37,277 bases of DNA from Kiritimatiellia bacterium (GCA_007129405.1 SKVN01000129.1:1-37277); one strand, 5' to 3'. Positions 9,683-19,134 are shown, counted from the stretch's first letter. Numbers and translations: made by a program. The notes: generated from the sequence alone by a model not told the origin.

Positions 9683-11236
9683 CTACCTGAAGAAGTATCG
9701 GCGGCTTCGCTGTTCCCGTTCACGTTGCTGCACAGGCTTTTGGGCTTCAACTTCTACACGCGGACTTGTTTCAGACAAAGGCAAGGTTTCCCGTACACGA
9801 GGTGCGCCAGCTAAATTCGGGCTAATCATGATCAGCACCTGATTCTCCTCCTGCACGCGATTTCGCTCCGAAAACAACCATTGTAATACCGGCACGCTGC
9901 GCAGAAAAGGAACCCCTTCACTTGAAGACTGTTCTACCAAACCACGCATCCCCCCCAGTACCAACGTATGTCCAAGCGGACAACTTATTGTTGTACTAAT
10001 CGTATTACGTTTAAGATCATAATCGGTGCCTACCGGCATCGGATAACTCAGTTCCAAATTCAATTCCAATGACACATTATCCGAATCACTCAATCCTCCT
10101 CGTGCACGCAAAATCATGCCATAGTCGATATCTTCCAACCCCACAGTATCCCCTGCAGCTACACGAACCTTAAGCGTACCACCGCTTTGATATTGGCTCC
10201 AATCCGGTGAATCGTTTCGAAACGACATGTGTCCCTCCTGTACGAAACGCCCCGGCCCTGTTCCCCGGAAAAACGTCAATGCCCCCTGCAACCCGCTACT
10301 GATTGTATACGCCCCGCCAAAACCACTGGATCGATCTCTCCCGATTGTACCTTGAAAAGCGGCCGAAGTGGTATCGATGGCTAGAACACCGGCACGCACC
10401 AAATTGACGCCGATCTGTTGATACTCCACATCGCTTACCCCGACAAAAGCCACTTCGACTTCAAGCATTGTGGGAATCACTTCCGTTTGCAAAAGCGCAC
10501 GCACACGCGCATCTCCCTCTCTGACCTGATCCAAGCTATCTACCACAACAAGCCAAGGGTGCGTACGAACAACATCTTGCAACCGGCGCTCGTCACGCGC
10601 TGCATATAGCTGCGAAGCGATAAAGATCGTATTCCCCGACCAGCGTAAGCGCACCTTACCCGGCTCCAACGGTTCATCTGCTTCCAGTAACGTGAAACCA
10701 GCCTGTTTCAAAGAATCGGTTAGCTGATTCATGACTTCCGGAGCGGGTCGGAACGTGGCCAAATTAACAACCTTTCCTTCATAGATGCGAATGACGCGTT
10801 GCAGCATATCCCAATTGGCGATACTGTTGACTTCCCCCCTGACGACGACCCGACCGAGGTTGACACTCAGTTCCACTTCCGGTACGGAGTCCAGATCCCG
10901 CATCATGGCCATTAACACATCATTGATGTTTTCCACGACCGTAACCTGAAACACCTGATCCCGGCCACCGCCGGTGACCAGCAAATCGGTGGATCCCAAA
11001 GCCCGACCGGAAATCTGTAGCCGCCGTTGGCCAGGCAATTGTGTCGCCGTGATCACCTCGCGGTTGACAATGGTATAACCCTCAATAATAAAAGGGACCT
11101 CCACAATTTCTGCAGACCCAATGCTCACGGTCAGGGACTCCGGTTGGGCTCGCCCTGCAAGCGCAGAGCAGAACAATACGCAACAGACCATGATCATCCA
11201 CAGCAATCCCGACACCTTGTTGTTTTGCGCTTTCAT
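9683..11236 (-). CDS. cpaC: Tad secretin RcpA/CpaC
   Basis: 517 aa with signal peptide, N-terminal pilus/BON-like region and C-terminal secretin domain (LELNLELSYPMPVGTDYDLKRNTISTTISCPLGHTLVLGGMRGLVEQSSSEGVPFLRSVPVLQWLFSERNRVQEENQVLIMISPNL). Confidence 0.92.
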   Translation of the reverse strand: MKAQNNKVSGLLWMIMVCCVLFCSALAGRAQPESLTVSIGSAEIVEVPFIIEGYTIVNREVITATQLPGQRRLQISGRALGSTDLLVTGGGRDQVFQVTVVENINDVLMAMMRDLDSVPEVELSVNLGRVVVRGEVNSIANWDMLQRVIRIYEGKVVNLATFRPAPEVMNQLTDSLKQAGFTLLEADEPLEPGKVRLRWSGNTIFIASQLYAARDERRLQDVVRTHPWLVVVDSLDQVREGDARVRALLQTEVIPTMLEVEVAFVGVSDVEYQQIGVNLVRAGVLAIDTTSAAFQGTIGRDRSSGFGGAYTISSGLQGALTFFRGTGPGRFVQEGHMSFRNDSPDWSQYQSGGTLKVRVAAGDTVGLEDIDYGMILRARGGLSDSDNVSLELNLELSYPMPVGTDYDLKRNTISTTISCPLGHTLVLGGMRGLVEQSSSEGVPFLRSVPVLQWLFSERNRVQEENQVLIMISPNLAGAPRVRETLPLSETSPRVEVEAQKPVQQREREQRSRRYFFR

Positions 11237-11281
11237 ATGTTATCCCCTTTCCTTTGGGCTATTCCAATCCGCGTTAAGATC

Positions 11282-12070
11282 CTATTGCACGGGAGCCCCC
11301 CGGCGATCAGGCACTTGGGGCACCGCGACAGAATTTAACCCTTGCAAAAGTTCCCGGAACGTTTCTTCATCCACCATTCCCGCGTCCATCCGATTGAGAC
11401 TGCTGTCATCGTTGGGACGTCGCAATGCCAAGGTAATATCTGCACGCCGCTGCGCGGCAATCAAAACCTGCGCCTGCTGCGGAGGCAATGCCAAAATGAT
11501 ATCACTGCCGCCTCCGCCAGCACCCTGTGCGCTGGTTACATCCAGCACACGTACACGAGGAAACAGAACCAGTGTAGCTTCTTTCGTCGTCACGACTTCT
11601 GGAGCTGCGAGGTCAGTTGTTCGCTCCAAAACTTCGACCTTGAAATTACCGATGACCGCTACTTCATCCCCCGGCTGCACCAATCGTCCGAGACCAGAAC
11701 GAGGCAACGTCAAAGAGACGGCCCACTCGCCCTCCCCAACCACATTGGCCAAACTCCGTGAAAACCCCACATCAGACAATAGAACATAATCATTCACAGT
11801 CACCGGACGTAACGCTTTTTGCCCAACAATCATTTCACCACGCGTCCAAGCGATAGCTTGTGCAGGCAACGCCGATACAGGAATCTCTTTGGGACGAATA
11901 ATATCCTGCGTGATTTCCTGCCCCTGCTGGATATCGCGCGCAGCAGCAACAACCGTAATCGTATCCTCTTGCGCATGGCGTTGAGCCGACAATAAACGCC
12001 CTACAGCCAATACGGCCGCCAAACCAAGAACAACAGCTAAGATCAATGGAATAAAATTCTTCATATGCAC
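11282..12070 (-). CDS. cpaB: Flp pilus assembly protein CpaB/RcpC (SAF domain)
   Basis: 262 aa. N-terminal TM, then SAF-like VVAAARDIQQGQEITQDIIRPKEIPVSALPAQAI...VQPGDEVAVIGNF. Sits immediately upstream of the secretin gene. Start may be 12064. Confidence 0.9.
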   Translation of the reverse strand: MHMKNFIPLILAVVLGLAAVLAVGRLLSAQRHAQEDTITVVAAARDIQQGQEITQDIIRPKEIPVSALPAQAIAWTRGEMIVGQKALRPVTVNDYVLLSDVGFSRSLANVVGEGEWAVSLTLPRSGLGRLVQPGDEVAVIGNFKVEVLERTTDLAAPEVVTTKEATLVLFPRVRVLDVTSAQGAGGGGSDIILALPPQQAQVLIAAQRRADITLALRRPNDDSSLNRMDAGMVDEETFRELLQGLNSVAVPQVPDRRGAPVQ

Positions 12071-12122
12071 ATCCCCCCTTTTCGTACTATATTGATTTTA
12101 CACCTTTTTACAATATTTCATT

Positions 12123-12641
12123 TCAACGCGAAAAAATACCGCCTGGATCGCCGGATTCCAAGCCCCAACTAAATCCTGTACGATTTACATCCTCCTCCCA
12201 AAGCATGAGCATGATGCGCACGTTGTCACGCTGCCATATCGAAATCTCAGTCCGAGGCGATGTATCGCGCACGGGCACGTGCATCACAGCCGACCAACCA
12301 CCTCTATACAGGCGCGCCTGAAAAGATTGTCCAACAGCGGTAAAGTGCGCGGGCATATGCCCGAGTTGCCGCCATACATTTTTACCGGATTCCGTCCGTG
12401 TAATTACGGCAGAGGGCGGCAAGGGCAACCGCAGGACATATTGGGGTTTTTCCTCGCTTACGCGAACAGAAACACGATCCGGGCGCGCATGGAGAACAGC
12501 ATCCTGCGCCGCTTGCACTCCCACAAGAAACAGCCCACGGAACAATAGCAGCACTGCCAATGACCGACCAGCCCACTGGGTACAGCATTCCACGAGACCA
12601 TAACACTTGAAAAAAAAGATATTAATAGCTCCACTCCACAT
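12123..12641 (-). CDS. Small exported/membrane protein of unknown function within the pilin cluster
   Basis: The ORF track gives 12123..12881, but the upstream part overlaps another gene out of frame. A start at 12641 or 12650 gives an N-terminal hydrophobic segment (SLAVLLLFRGLFLVGVQA) and a soluble domain. Confidence 0.55.
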   Translation of the reverse strand: MWSGAINIFFFKCYGLVECCTQWAGRSLAVLLLFRGLFLVGVQAAQDAVLHARPDRVSVRVSEEKPQYVLRLPLPPSAVITRTESGKNVWRQLGHMPAHFTAVGQSFQARLYRGGWSAVMHVPVRDTSPRTEISIWQRDNVRIMLMLWEEDVNRTGFSWGLESGDPGGIFSR

Positions 12642-13326
12642 AAGGTTCATGCCGCTCATGCTCGAAACCAGGCGGTTCGGGCGGAGCCGCAGGGGCAAAG
12701 GTGAGTTCCCCGGCTGAGGTCCCTGCCAAATCGCCGACTTCTGGCCAATCCTCCTGAAAAACAGCCCAATCCCATGGTAGACTCCAGTCAGCCAGCTCTT
12801 GCGGCGACCATGTCCTGTAGGCAATTTCACTGAACGGAGTCCGCATGAGAACGGCATGATGGGAAGGCCCATCTGCAGCATCCGGATCGCGCCCCGTAAA
12901 AACCGCTAGATTAGCGAGGGCGGGCGCACCATCCCAAGCAACGCCAGCACGCAGCCAACCCTCCGTCCATAGAGGCATAAACATCATGAAATCAACTCTT
13001 GCCCCAAAATACGTGGACCATGTTTCGGGAGTACCACGTTCATATTCCACGCTCTCAACACGTTGATCCCCCACATTCTCGAAGGGAAACAAATACTCTT
13101 GTATATCCTGCTCAATGCGCTCTTTGGCCAACATGTGCCGGTTCCCGCCGCTCCAGGCAGCATAGCGATCCGCACTGACCAGCTTACACTTCGCGAGAAT
13201 AATATCACCCAACCACATCGTGCCGCCAATCATCACCACAAACAATGCCACCGCAATCACGAGCTCCATCAGTATGACGCCCTCGCGTGCATCACGCTTT
13301 CGATCTTTATTCGTGAAAGGAATCAT
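12622..13326 (-). CDS. Pseudopilin-like protein with class III prepilin-type N-terminus
   Basis: MIPFTNKDRKRDAREGVILMELVIAVALFVVMIGGTMWLGDII has G|VILMEL (Glu at +5) before a hydrophobic helix. Likely start 13326; the ORF track starts at 13395. Confidence 0.65.
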   Translation of the reverse strand: MIPFTNKDRKRDAREGVILMELVIAVALFVVMIGGTMWLGDIILAKCKLVSADRYAAWSGGNRHMLAKERIEQDIQEYLFPFENVGDQRVESVEYERGTPETWSTYFGARVDFMMFMPLWTEGWLRAGVAWDGAPALANLAVFTGRDPDAADGPSHHAVLMRTPFSEIAYRTWSPQELADWSLPWDWAVFQEDWPEVGDLAGTSAGELTFAPAAPPEPPGFEHERHEPYVEWSY

Positions 13327-13642
13327 GATAATCCCGCGCTCTATCAGAGTATTCCTGCATATCTTGCCGACGTTTATGCAAACTTTCCTGTGCATCGGTA
13401 TGACGCAGCGTGGTACCCTCAGATGCCGTAATCATGGAAGCGACAATTGCGCGCCCCAACACAACGACTGCCATACCACATGCAACCGCTATGAGCACGG
13501 CCAAAATCACATATTCCATTTGCACGGCCCCCGTGCGGTCACCCCAATGACGACGCATCCCCTTCCGCCGTACGAAAGGCCATCGGTTTGCGCCTCCCCG
13601 CTTTCGTATTAGTGTAGCGTCCATCCTTCCAATGCTCTCCAT
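13307..13642 (-). CDS. flp: Flp-type prepilin with extended charged C-terminus
   Basis: DRTG|AVQMEYVILAVLIAVACGMAVVVLG is a canonical Flp processing site G|XXXXEY. The C-terminal tail ends ARDYHDSFHE. Confidence 0.82.
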   Translation of the reverse strand: MESIGRMDATLIRKRGGANRWPFVRRKGMRRHWGDRTGAVQMEYVILAVLIAVACGMAVVVLGRAIVASMITASEGTTLRHTDAQESLHKRRQDMQEYSDRARDYHDSFHE

Positions 13643-15186
13643 TCAGGTTCTCCTCCTCTCATTCCATCCGGTGCTACCTGTACCCCGACAGCACCGCCCC
13701 CACCATATAGCGGTTGCCATGAACCAAAACGCACTTCTTCCAAAATCTCACCCGCCGTTTCGCCATGAAATGAACCGGCCATTGCATCTGCCCACGCCCG
13801 ATGCAACGGCAGCATCACCGCGTCCCAATCCGTGTTCATCAGATTTTGCTCAATCAGGCCACCGTCCCAAAACGTGGGATCATATTCACCATTGCTATAG
13901 CCGGGCCAATGCGGATTAAAGGCTGCCCGCGCAGCACTCGCCGTCCACATAAAACGTTCATACTCATTCAGCGTCAAACCTTTGAAAATGCCTTCCTGTC
14001 CCTTGGCACGATACAGAAAAAACAGTGGATTATTCATGCGCCGCGCCACGCCAACCACAATGGCTCCTTCTTCACCAAAAAATTCCGGCAGTAGCCATAG
14101 CGGTTTGGCATGTTCCGTCTCGGCAAAATAGTCTCCGCCAATCACGCTTTCTGCCTCCAGTTCGTTATCCCCGGACTGGGACGTAATCAACACACAAACA
14201 CCCTCTACCATTTGCCAAAGAGCCCCATACCAATCCCAATTCGCCACAAGCCGCCCCGTTTGCTTATAGCGACGCTGAAACCCTTCGCCACCTGGAGAAT
14301 CCAATATCCACCAATCATCCGTACCAAGATCAAAGGCCTCAAAGGGATGCCTGTAGACATCCGTGAAGTTTAGGAAATGCGCTTCCTCACCATCGGGCAT
14401 GACTTCTGTATACGCGGAAAGGGGGTGAAAGGATTGAATCAACTGCCAGGAAATATCGGCACCGCCAGCCAACAGGTCGTTACGCGTATCTCGGATGTTT
14501 TTACGTAACACCGCCTCCACCTGCTCCTCTATCCGTTCCGGCAACAACGCGAACAGATCCTCCTCGGCCTCATTCATCTGCATAATAATCTTCCGAAGCT
14601 CTTGAATCGGATCCTGCAATGCTTCCCAACTCTTCTCTGCGGCAGCAGCACGTTCACGTGCCATTTCAATATCCTCAGCCGTGACCCAGATACGATTATT
14701 GATAAAAACAGATTCCTTGTGCACATGACGGCTCAATCCGGCGTACCAATCGCCTTCATTGCAATTACTGGGCGCACTGATACTATAGGCCAAATCGCGA
14801 TCAATTTCCCAAAGCAGCAACACTTCTTCCAGCCATTTATCTACGATATAGTCCATGTTCATGCGACCCAGTTGTACATAGGTCCATGCCATGGCGCGAT
14901 TAATCACGGCTACCCGAGAAAGCGTGTCGGCCTGAACCACAGCCGCAGAATAGGCCGCGGCATCAGCGGCGTTCTGAAGTTCAATACGTTGACGAACGGT
15001 TTCCCCTACGGCATATACGGCAAAACTCATGACAAAAAGAAGCAGAAAGCTCAAAACCGTAACCGCCAATACCGCGCCATCTTCATCACGGTACAAACGC
15101 AGACATCCACGACTCAGCCGAAGCACCAGCGAGGGTCTCCCACCGGGACACGGTTTAGGCATAGTCAATCGAAACGCCATCACCAA
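13609..15186 (-). CDS. TadG-like pilus assembly protein
   Basis: 525 aa. RDEDGAVLAVTVLSFLLLFVMSFAVYAVGETVRQRIELQNAADAAAYSAAVVQADTLSRVAVINRAMAW matches the TadG/'putative Flp pilus-assembly TadE/G-like' N-terminus. Lacks Glu at +5. Confidence 0.82.
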   Translation of the reverse strand: MVMAFRLTMPKPCPGGRPSLVLRLSRGCLRLYRDEDGAVLAVTVLSFLLLFVMSFAVYAVGETVRQRIELQNAADAAAYSAAVVQADTLSRVAVINRAMAWTYVQLGRMNMDYIVDKWLEEVLLLWEIDRDLAYSISAPSNCNEGDWYAGLSRHVHKESVFINNRIWVTAEDIEMARERAAAAEKSWEALQDPIQELRKIIMQMNEAEEDLFALLPERIEEQVEAVLRKNIRDTRNDLLAGGADISWQLIQSFHPLSAYTEVMPDGEEAHFLNFTDVYRHPFEAFDLGTDDWWILDSPGGEGFQRRYKQTGRLVANWDWYGALWQMVEGVCVLITSQSGDNELEAESVIGGDYFAETEHAKPLWLLPEFFGEEGAIVVGVARRMNNPLFFLYRAKGQEGIFKGLTLNEYERFMWTASAARAAFNPHWPGYSNGEYDPTFWDGGLIEQNLMNTDWDAVMLPLHRAWADAMAGSFHGETAGEILEEVRFGSWQPLYGGGGAVGVQVAPDGMRGGEPEWRALEGWTLH

Positions 15187-15797
15187 CCTCCCGCAGGTAC
15201 ACCGGTTGGGTACATCGTCTTGAAAGGTTTAGCCACAAGGGCGGATTCTCGTAAAACAACATGCGGATACGCTACGGTATCTAAATACCGATGCGCGTTA
15301 CCGGTAGGGTCGGCGCGGGTCTCAAGCCACTCCGTGCCCTGCCCCCACGGATTGACAGCCCACGCGATCATCGGTCCGGCAATCGGCATGATCAAACCAA
15401 AATCAAACTCAACATCTACACGGTAATTCCAATCGTCAATCGCCTGCACCTCCACACGTGTCTTTCGATCAATCGAACCCGAGCCTGGAATGAGTCCCCA
15501 CCCCGGAACTTCTTTCGGAATTTCACCAAATGCCTGCCCGATCACCGTCCAAGACAGCACCTGCTCGGCGGCCTGTTGGGCGGCATCCTCATATTCAGAT
15601 TCATGCGCCGTGAGTATAGTCCGCGCCGCTGCCGTCGCAGCATAATAAACAACCAGCCGCGCCGTCCATATATGCGCAATCTGCATGCAGGCGAAAAGGA
15701 GTGCCAGCATTAAAGGAAAAGCGAAAACAAATTCCAGAAGTACCGAGCCGTAACGATCCGTTCTGTGATCCCTACTTTTCACATCACGCCTACCCAT
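15180..15797 (-). CDS. tadE: TadE-like pseudopilin
   Basis: 205 aa. DRYG|SVLLEFVFAFPLMLALLFACMQIAHIWTARLVVYYAATAAARTI is the TadE signature. Confidence 0.87.
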   Translation of the reverse strand: MGRRDVKSRDHRTDRYGSVLLEFVFAFPLMLALLFACMQIAHIWTARLVVYYAATAAARTILTAHESEYEDAAQQAAEQVLSWTVIGQAFGEIPKEVPGWGLIPGSGSIDRKTRVEVQAIDDWNYRVDVEFDFGLIMPIAGPMIAWAVNPWGQGTEWLETRADPTGNAHRYLDTVAYPHVVLRESALVAKPFKTMYPTGVPAGGW

Positions 15798-16297
15798 AAC
15801 GTAGTCATCATCCCAATCGCAATTGCCATACTGAACGGCATGCGCACACGCTCATCAACACGCGAAGGAAGCGTCGCAGATCCTGCCTTCCGATCATACC
15901 ACGGATTCAAAATCGATTGTATAAAATGCGAAACCCGCACGGAACTGACCGCCCCCGCCGCAAGTAGTGTAATCGCCATAACCATGCCAGCCAAAGATGT
16001 TAAAATCAACAAATCCAGCAGTCCGCCCCAGCCGACCGCCGCACCGGCAGCAAACATCATTTTTACATCGCCACCGCCAGCCGCCCGCATGAGCCACGGC
16101 AAAACCAAAAACAAGCCCGCCACAGACGCCGCTGCAAATGCCGCCACCAATCCGGGCGCACCATACAGAAGATACTGCACCAACAGAAATCCAAACGCCC
16201 CACCCAACGTCAACACATTGGGTAAACGGCGAATGTTAAGGTCGTATCCGCATAGAACAGCACACCATAAGCAGTAGACAACCAGCAAGGCGGTCAT
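15779..16297 (-). CDS. cpaA: CpaA/TadV-type prepilin peptidase (A24 family)
   Basis: Start Met at 16297 (MTALLVVYCLWCAVLCGYDLNIRRLPNVLTLGG). Retains both Asp motifs of the A24 family (YDLNIRRLPN; GGGDVKMM) in a multi-TM protein. Confidence 0.85.
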   Translation of the reverse strand: MTALLVVYCLWCAVLCGYDLNIRRLPNVLTLGGAFGFLLVQYLLYGAPGLVAAFAAASVAGLFLVLPWLMRAAGGGDVKMMFAAGAAVGWGGLLDLLILTSLAGMVMAITLLAAGAVSSVRVSHFIQSILNPWYDRKAGSATLPSRVDERVRMPFSMAIAIGMMTTLWVGVM

Positions 16298-16400
16298 AGT
16301 CCACCCTCTCCCTTGTCGTATCGGCCCGCACACGACAGGGTCCGCATCAAACCAGCGGGCATCTGGCCGGAATCGCACCGACCAGATACCTGACCAATTT

Positions 16401-16715
16401 CTATTGGTGCATGCTATCGTGGTAATCCCGAGCAGCTTGCGCATCAGCGTCTTGCTGTGCCCGCGTCGCCTCTTGGGCTTGGCGCGCTCCCGTATGGTCC
16501 GCCGTTGCACCTTTGCCTGCAGTATCGAACATACCCACAATCGTGCGACCGAACATAGCGACCGCCACAACCGCTGCAGCAGCGATCAACACCGCGAGAA
16601 TCACATATTCCATCATCACGGCCCCTGTCTTGTCACCAGCCAGACGACATAGCAAACGACCCAATACCGTACGTTTTGCACGCTGAACCATTACCTGCAT
16701 CCTTACCGTACTCAT
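16401..16715 (-). CDS. flp: Flp-type major prepilin candidate with extended charged C-terminus
   Basis: 104 aa. DKTG|AVMMEYVILAVLIAAAAVVAVAMFGRTI, then Gln/Ala/Asp-rich tail ending ARDYHDSMHQ. Confidence 0.87.
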   Translation of the reverse strand: MSTVRMQVMVQRAKRTVLGRLLCRLAGDKTGAVMMEYVILAVLIAAAAVVAVAMFGRTIVGMFDTAGKGATADHTGARQAQEATRAQQDADAQAARDYHDSMHQ

Positions 16716-16780
16716 TCTCTACCTCTCCTTTCACAAGCGCCCCCATGGCGCATTGACAATGTATATGAATGAACATTCGA

Positions 16781-17113
16781 TCATGGAATCGGAAGCGCGA
16801 TACCGGACATGATGCGGCGATATGCCTCCACCATGCCATTACCCAATAAACCGTAGTCTTCCCCTGTCAGTGTATCGTCCATCGTCAAAGCCGTCCCCGT
16901 TGGATTGATGATACCTGAAGTCACGCCGATGAAGAACAAGATAATGATGGTATTGACCAATACGTACTCCAGCAAAACGTCACCCCGCCGGTCTCTTCGC
17001 AACCGACTGCACCAACCTTGTCTGGAAATTGCCAATCGCACTCTCATGGCTGTATCCGACGATAATATTGTAAAAAAAGCAAGACGAATAATCCTCGCAA
17101 GAAGATTTTTCAC
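16781..17113 (-). CDS. Flp-like minor prepilin candidate
   Basis: RDRRG|DVLLEYVLVNTIIILFFIGVTSGI has a G|XXXXEY site. Likely start Met at 17047. First gene of the minus-strand cluster. Confidence 0.75.
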   Translation of the reverse strand: MKNLLARIIRLAFFTILSSDTAMRVRLAISRQGWCSRLRRDRRGDVLLEYVLVNTIIILFFIGVTSGIINPTGTALTMDDTLTGEDYGLLGNGMVEAYRRIMSGIALPIP

Positions 17114-17186
17114 ATTTTTTTAAATTTGACAAACATCACAATTCCAAGCAGTCTCACATAGCACGTATGCAAAACAGGAGACAGCC

Positions 17187-18272
17187 GTGGCGCAAGATAG
17201 CTCCAATTCCTTTTTAGTTTTGTTCTTCGAACCTATTCGCGTTTTTTTGGAAGATGATAATGTTTCTGAAATTCTAATCAATGGCCCCGACCAAATCTAC
17301 GTGGAGCGGAAAGGGCGCCTGGCTAAAACCGAAGCGCGCTTTGTCAGTGAACCTGCACTGCGTGCGGCGGCCACAAATGTAGCCAAAAGCGTAAATCGTC
17401 TATTAAATGATGAACAGCCTCGCTTAGACGCTCGTCTGCCTGACGGGTCGCGGGTACACGCTGTCATTCCTCCCTTATCCGTCAAAGGCACGGTCGTAGC
17501 CATCCGTAAATTCCGCAAAGAAGCATTGACGCTCGAACAGTTGGTTCATTTTGAAAGTCTCGACCAGACGGGGGTTACCCTCATCGATGTCGCCGTGAAA
17601 CTGCACAAAAACATCATGGTTTCTGGTGCAACGTCTTCGGGAAAAACATCTGTCCTGAATGTTTTGAGCAGTTGCATTGGTCCCACGGACCGGATTCTTG
17701 TAATCGAGGACGCCAGCGAGCTGCAATTAATGCAGGATCATGTCGTAAGCTTTGAAACACGAAAACCCGACGCCAAAGGAAAGGGAGAAGTCACGATCCG
17801 CGATCTGGTGCACTCCTCATTGCGTCTTCGCCCCGACCGATTGGTTATCGGCGAAATCCGGGGAGGCGAAGCACTCGACCTGCTCCAGGCATTGAACACC
17901 GGACACGCAGGCAGCATGTCAACCATTCATGCCAATAGCCCACTCGATTGCCTGTCGCGTCTGGAAACTTGCGCACTACTGAGCGGCATCGAAATCCCCT
18001 TGAGCGCTTTGCGATCACAGGTCGCCTCAGCCATTGATATGGTAGTACATACAGCGCGTTTATCGGATGGAAGTCGAAAAATCACAGAAATTGCAGAAGT
18101 CATGCCACTGACCGATGGACAATATGTAACGCATCCACTGTATCGCTACACCATGGACCATGTGGATGCAGAAGGCAGGATTGTCGGCAAACATGAAGCT
18201 ATAGGACGTCCCTCTTTTCTGGATCAAGCCCGCATAGAAGGATTGCCACTGGATCCCTCCCTGTTTCCCTAG
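17187..18272 (+). CDS. Second CpaF/TadA-family secretion ATPase, no FHA domain
   Basis: 361 aa, GTG start with AGGAG at 17176-17180. Walker A SGATSSGKTS, RPDRLVIGEIRGGEALDLLQALNTGHAGSMSTIHANS. Divergent from the pilin operon. Confidence 0.92.
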   Translation: MAQDSSNSFLVLFFEPIRVFLEDDNVSEILINGPDQIYVERKGRLAKTEARFVSEPALRAAATNVAKSVNRLLNDEQPRLDARLPDGSRVHAVIPPLSVKGTVVAIRKFRKEALTLEQLVHFESLDQTGVTLIDVAVKLHKNIMVSGATSSGKTSVLNVLSSCIGPTDRILVIEDASELQLMQDHVVSFETRKPDAKGKGEVTIRDLVHSSLRLRPDRLVIGEIRGGEALDLLQALNTGHAGSMSTIHANSPLDCLSRLETCALLSGIEIPLSALRSQVASAIDMVVHTARLSDGSRKITEIAEVMPLTDGQYVTHPLYRYTMDHVDAEGRIVGKHEAIGRPSFLDQARIEGLPLDPSLFP

Positions 18273-18279
18273 GACGGCC

Positions 18280-19068
18280 ATGAAAAAAGCTTTTCAACAT
18301 CTTGATGCGGCCTTTACTACCGATCCGGGACGGATCCGCAAAACAAATGAAGACGCCGCACTGGTCGCCACGGAGCAAGGCTTGTTCGCCGTGGCAGATG
18401 GCATGGGCGGTGGAGCCTGCGGGGAAGTAGCAAGTCGGTGCGTAATTCAAGCTCTGACATCCTATCGTTCACAAAACGATATACCCGAAAAAGGAATCAA
18501 ACAAATCCAGGAAATTGTCCAAAAAGCCAATGCGCACATCTACAACATGGCACACGAACAAAACCTGTCGGGTATGGGCACCACTCTGATCCTAATGCTT
18601 TTTCATGCAGAGCGACCCGATCGAGCCACGCTGCTGCATGCAGGCGATAGTCGCGCCTACCGTTTGCGCGGACGCAAATGGACGCAACTGATGACCGATC
18701 ACTCGCTAGAAGCGGACAGACGAATCCCCCGACGGAAAATGATCCCGTATTTACGCAACATCATCACACGCGCCATTGGGATTCGAGAAACCGTCGAATT
18801 GGAACAAAATGCATGCACCATTGCGCCGGGTGACCTTTTCCTGCTTTGTTCTGACGGATTGTATAACATGATTGCCCCCAGAAAGCTTAAACGATTCATG
18901 CGAAAACATTGCGAGATTGCGCTCAAGAATCTATCCGGTCTACTGGTGGATGAAGCAAACAAAAATGGTGGCAAAGACAACGTAACTGCACTACTCATCC
19001 GCGTCGGTCACCCCGATATCGCAGAAGACAAACCAACAACCGACACCGTCAAAATATTGAAAGCATAA
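18280..19068 (+). CDS. PP2C-family Ser/Thr protein phosphatase
   Basis: 262 aa. RKTNEDAALVA, AVADGMGGGACGEVAS, GMGTTLILM, LLHAGDSRAYRLRG, MTDHS, LLCSDGLYNMI, GGKDNVTALLI: PP2C motifs and metal-binding Asp residues intact. Confidence 0.95.
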   Translation: MKKAFQHLDAAFTTDPGRIRKTNEDAALVATEQGLFAVADGMGGGACGEVASRCVIQALTSYRSQNDIPEKGIKQIQEIVQKANAHIYNMAHEQNLSGMGTTLILMLFHAERPDRATLLHAGDSRAYRLRGRKWTQLMTDHSLEADRRIPRRKMIPYLRNIITRAIGIRETVELEQNACTIAPGDLFLLCSDGLYNMIAPRKLKRFMRKHCEIALKNLSGLLVDEANKNGGKDNVTALLIRVGHPDIAEDKPTTDTVKILKA

Positions 19069-19105
19069 AGTAAAGTCACAGAAGCATATCGACAGCCTTT
19101 AAAAC

Positions 19106-19134
19106 TTGACGAATCCATGGTTATGCTTTCTAAA
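19106..19134 (+). promoter_or_regulatory. Candidate sigma70-like promoter for the kinase gene
   Basis: TTGACG (19106-19111), 17-nt spacer, TCTAAA (19129-19134), about 53 nt upstream of the RBS-supported ATG at 19188. Confidence 0.4.

Noticed and set aside
12642-12881. N-terminal extension of the 12123 ORF
   Set aside because: Out-of-frame overlap with the pseudopilin-like gene 12622-13326; start moved to about 12641.
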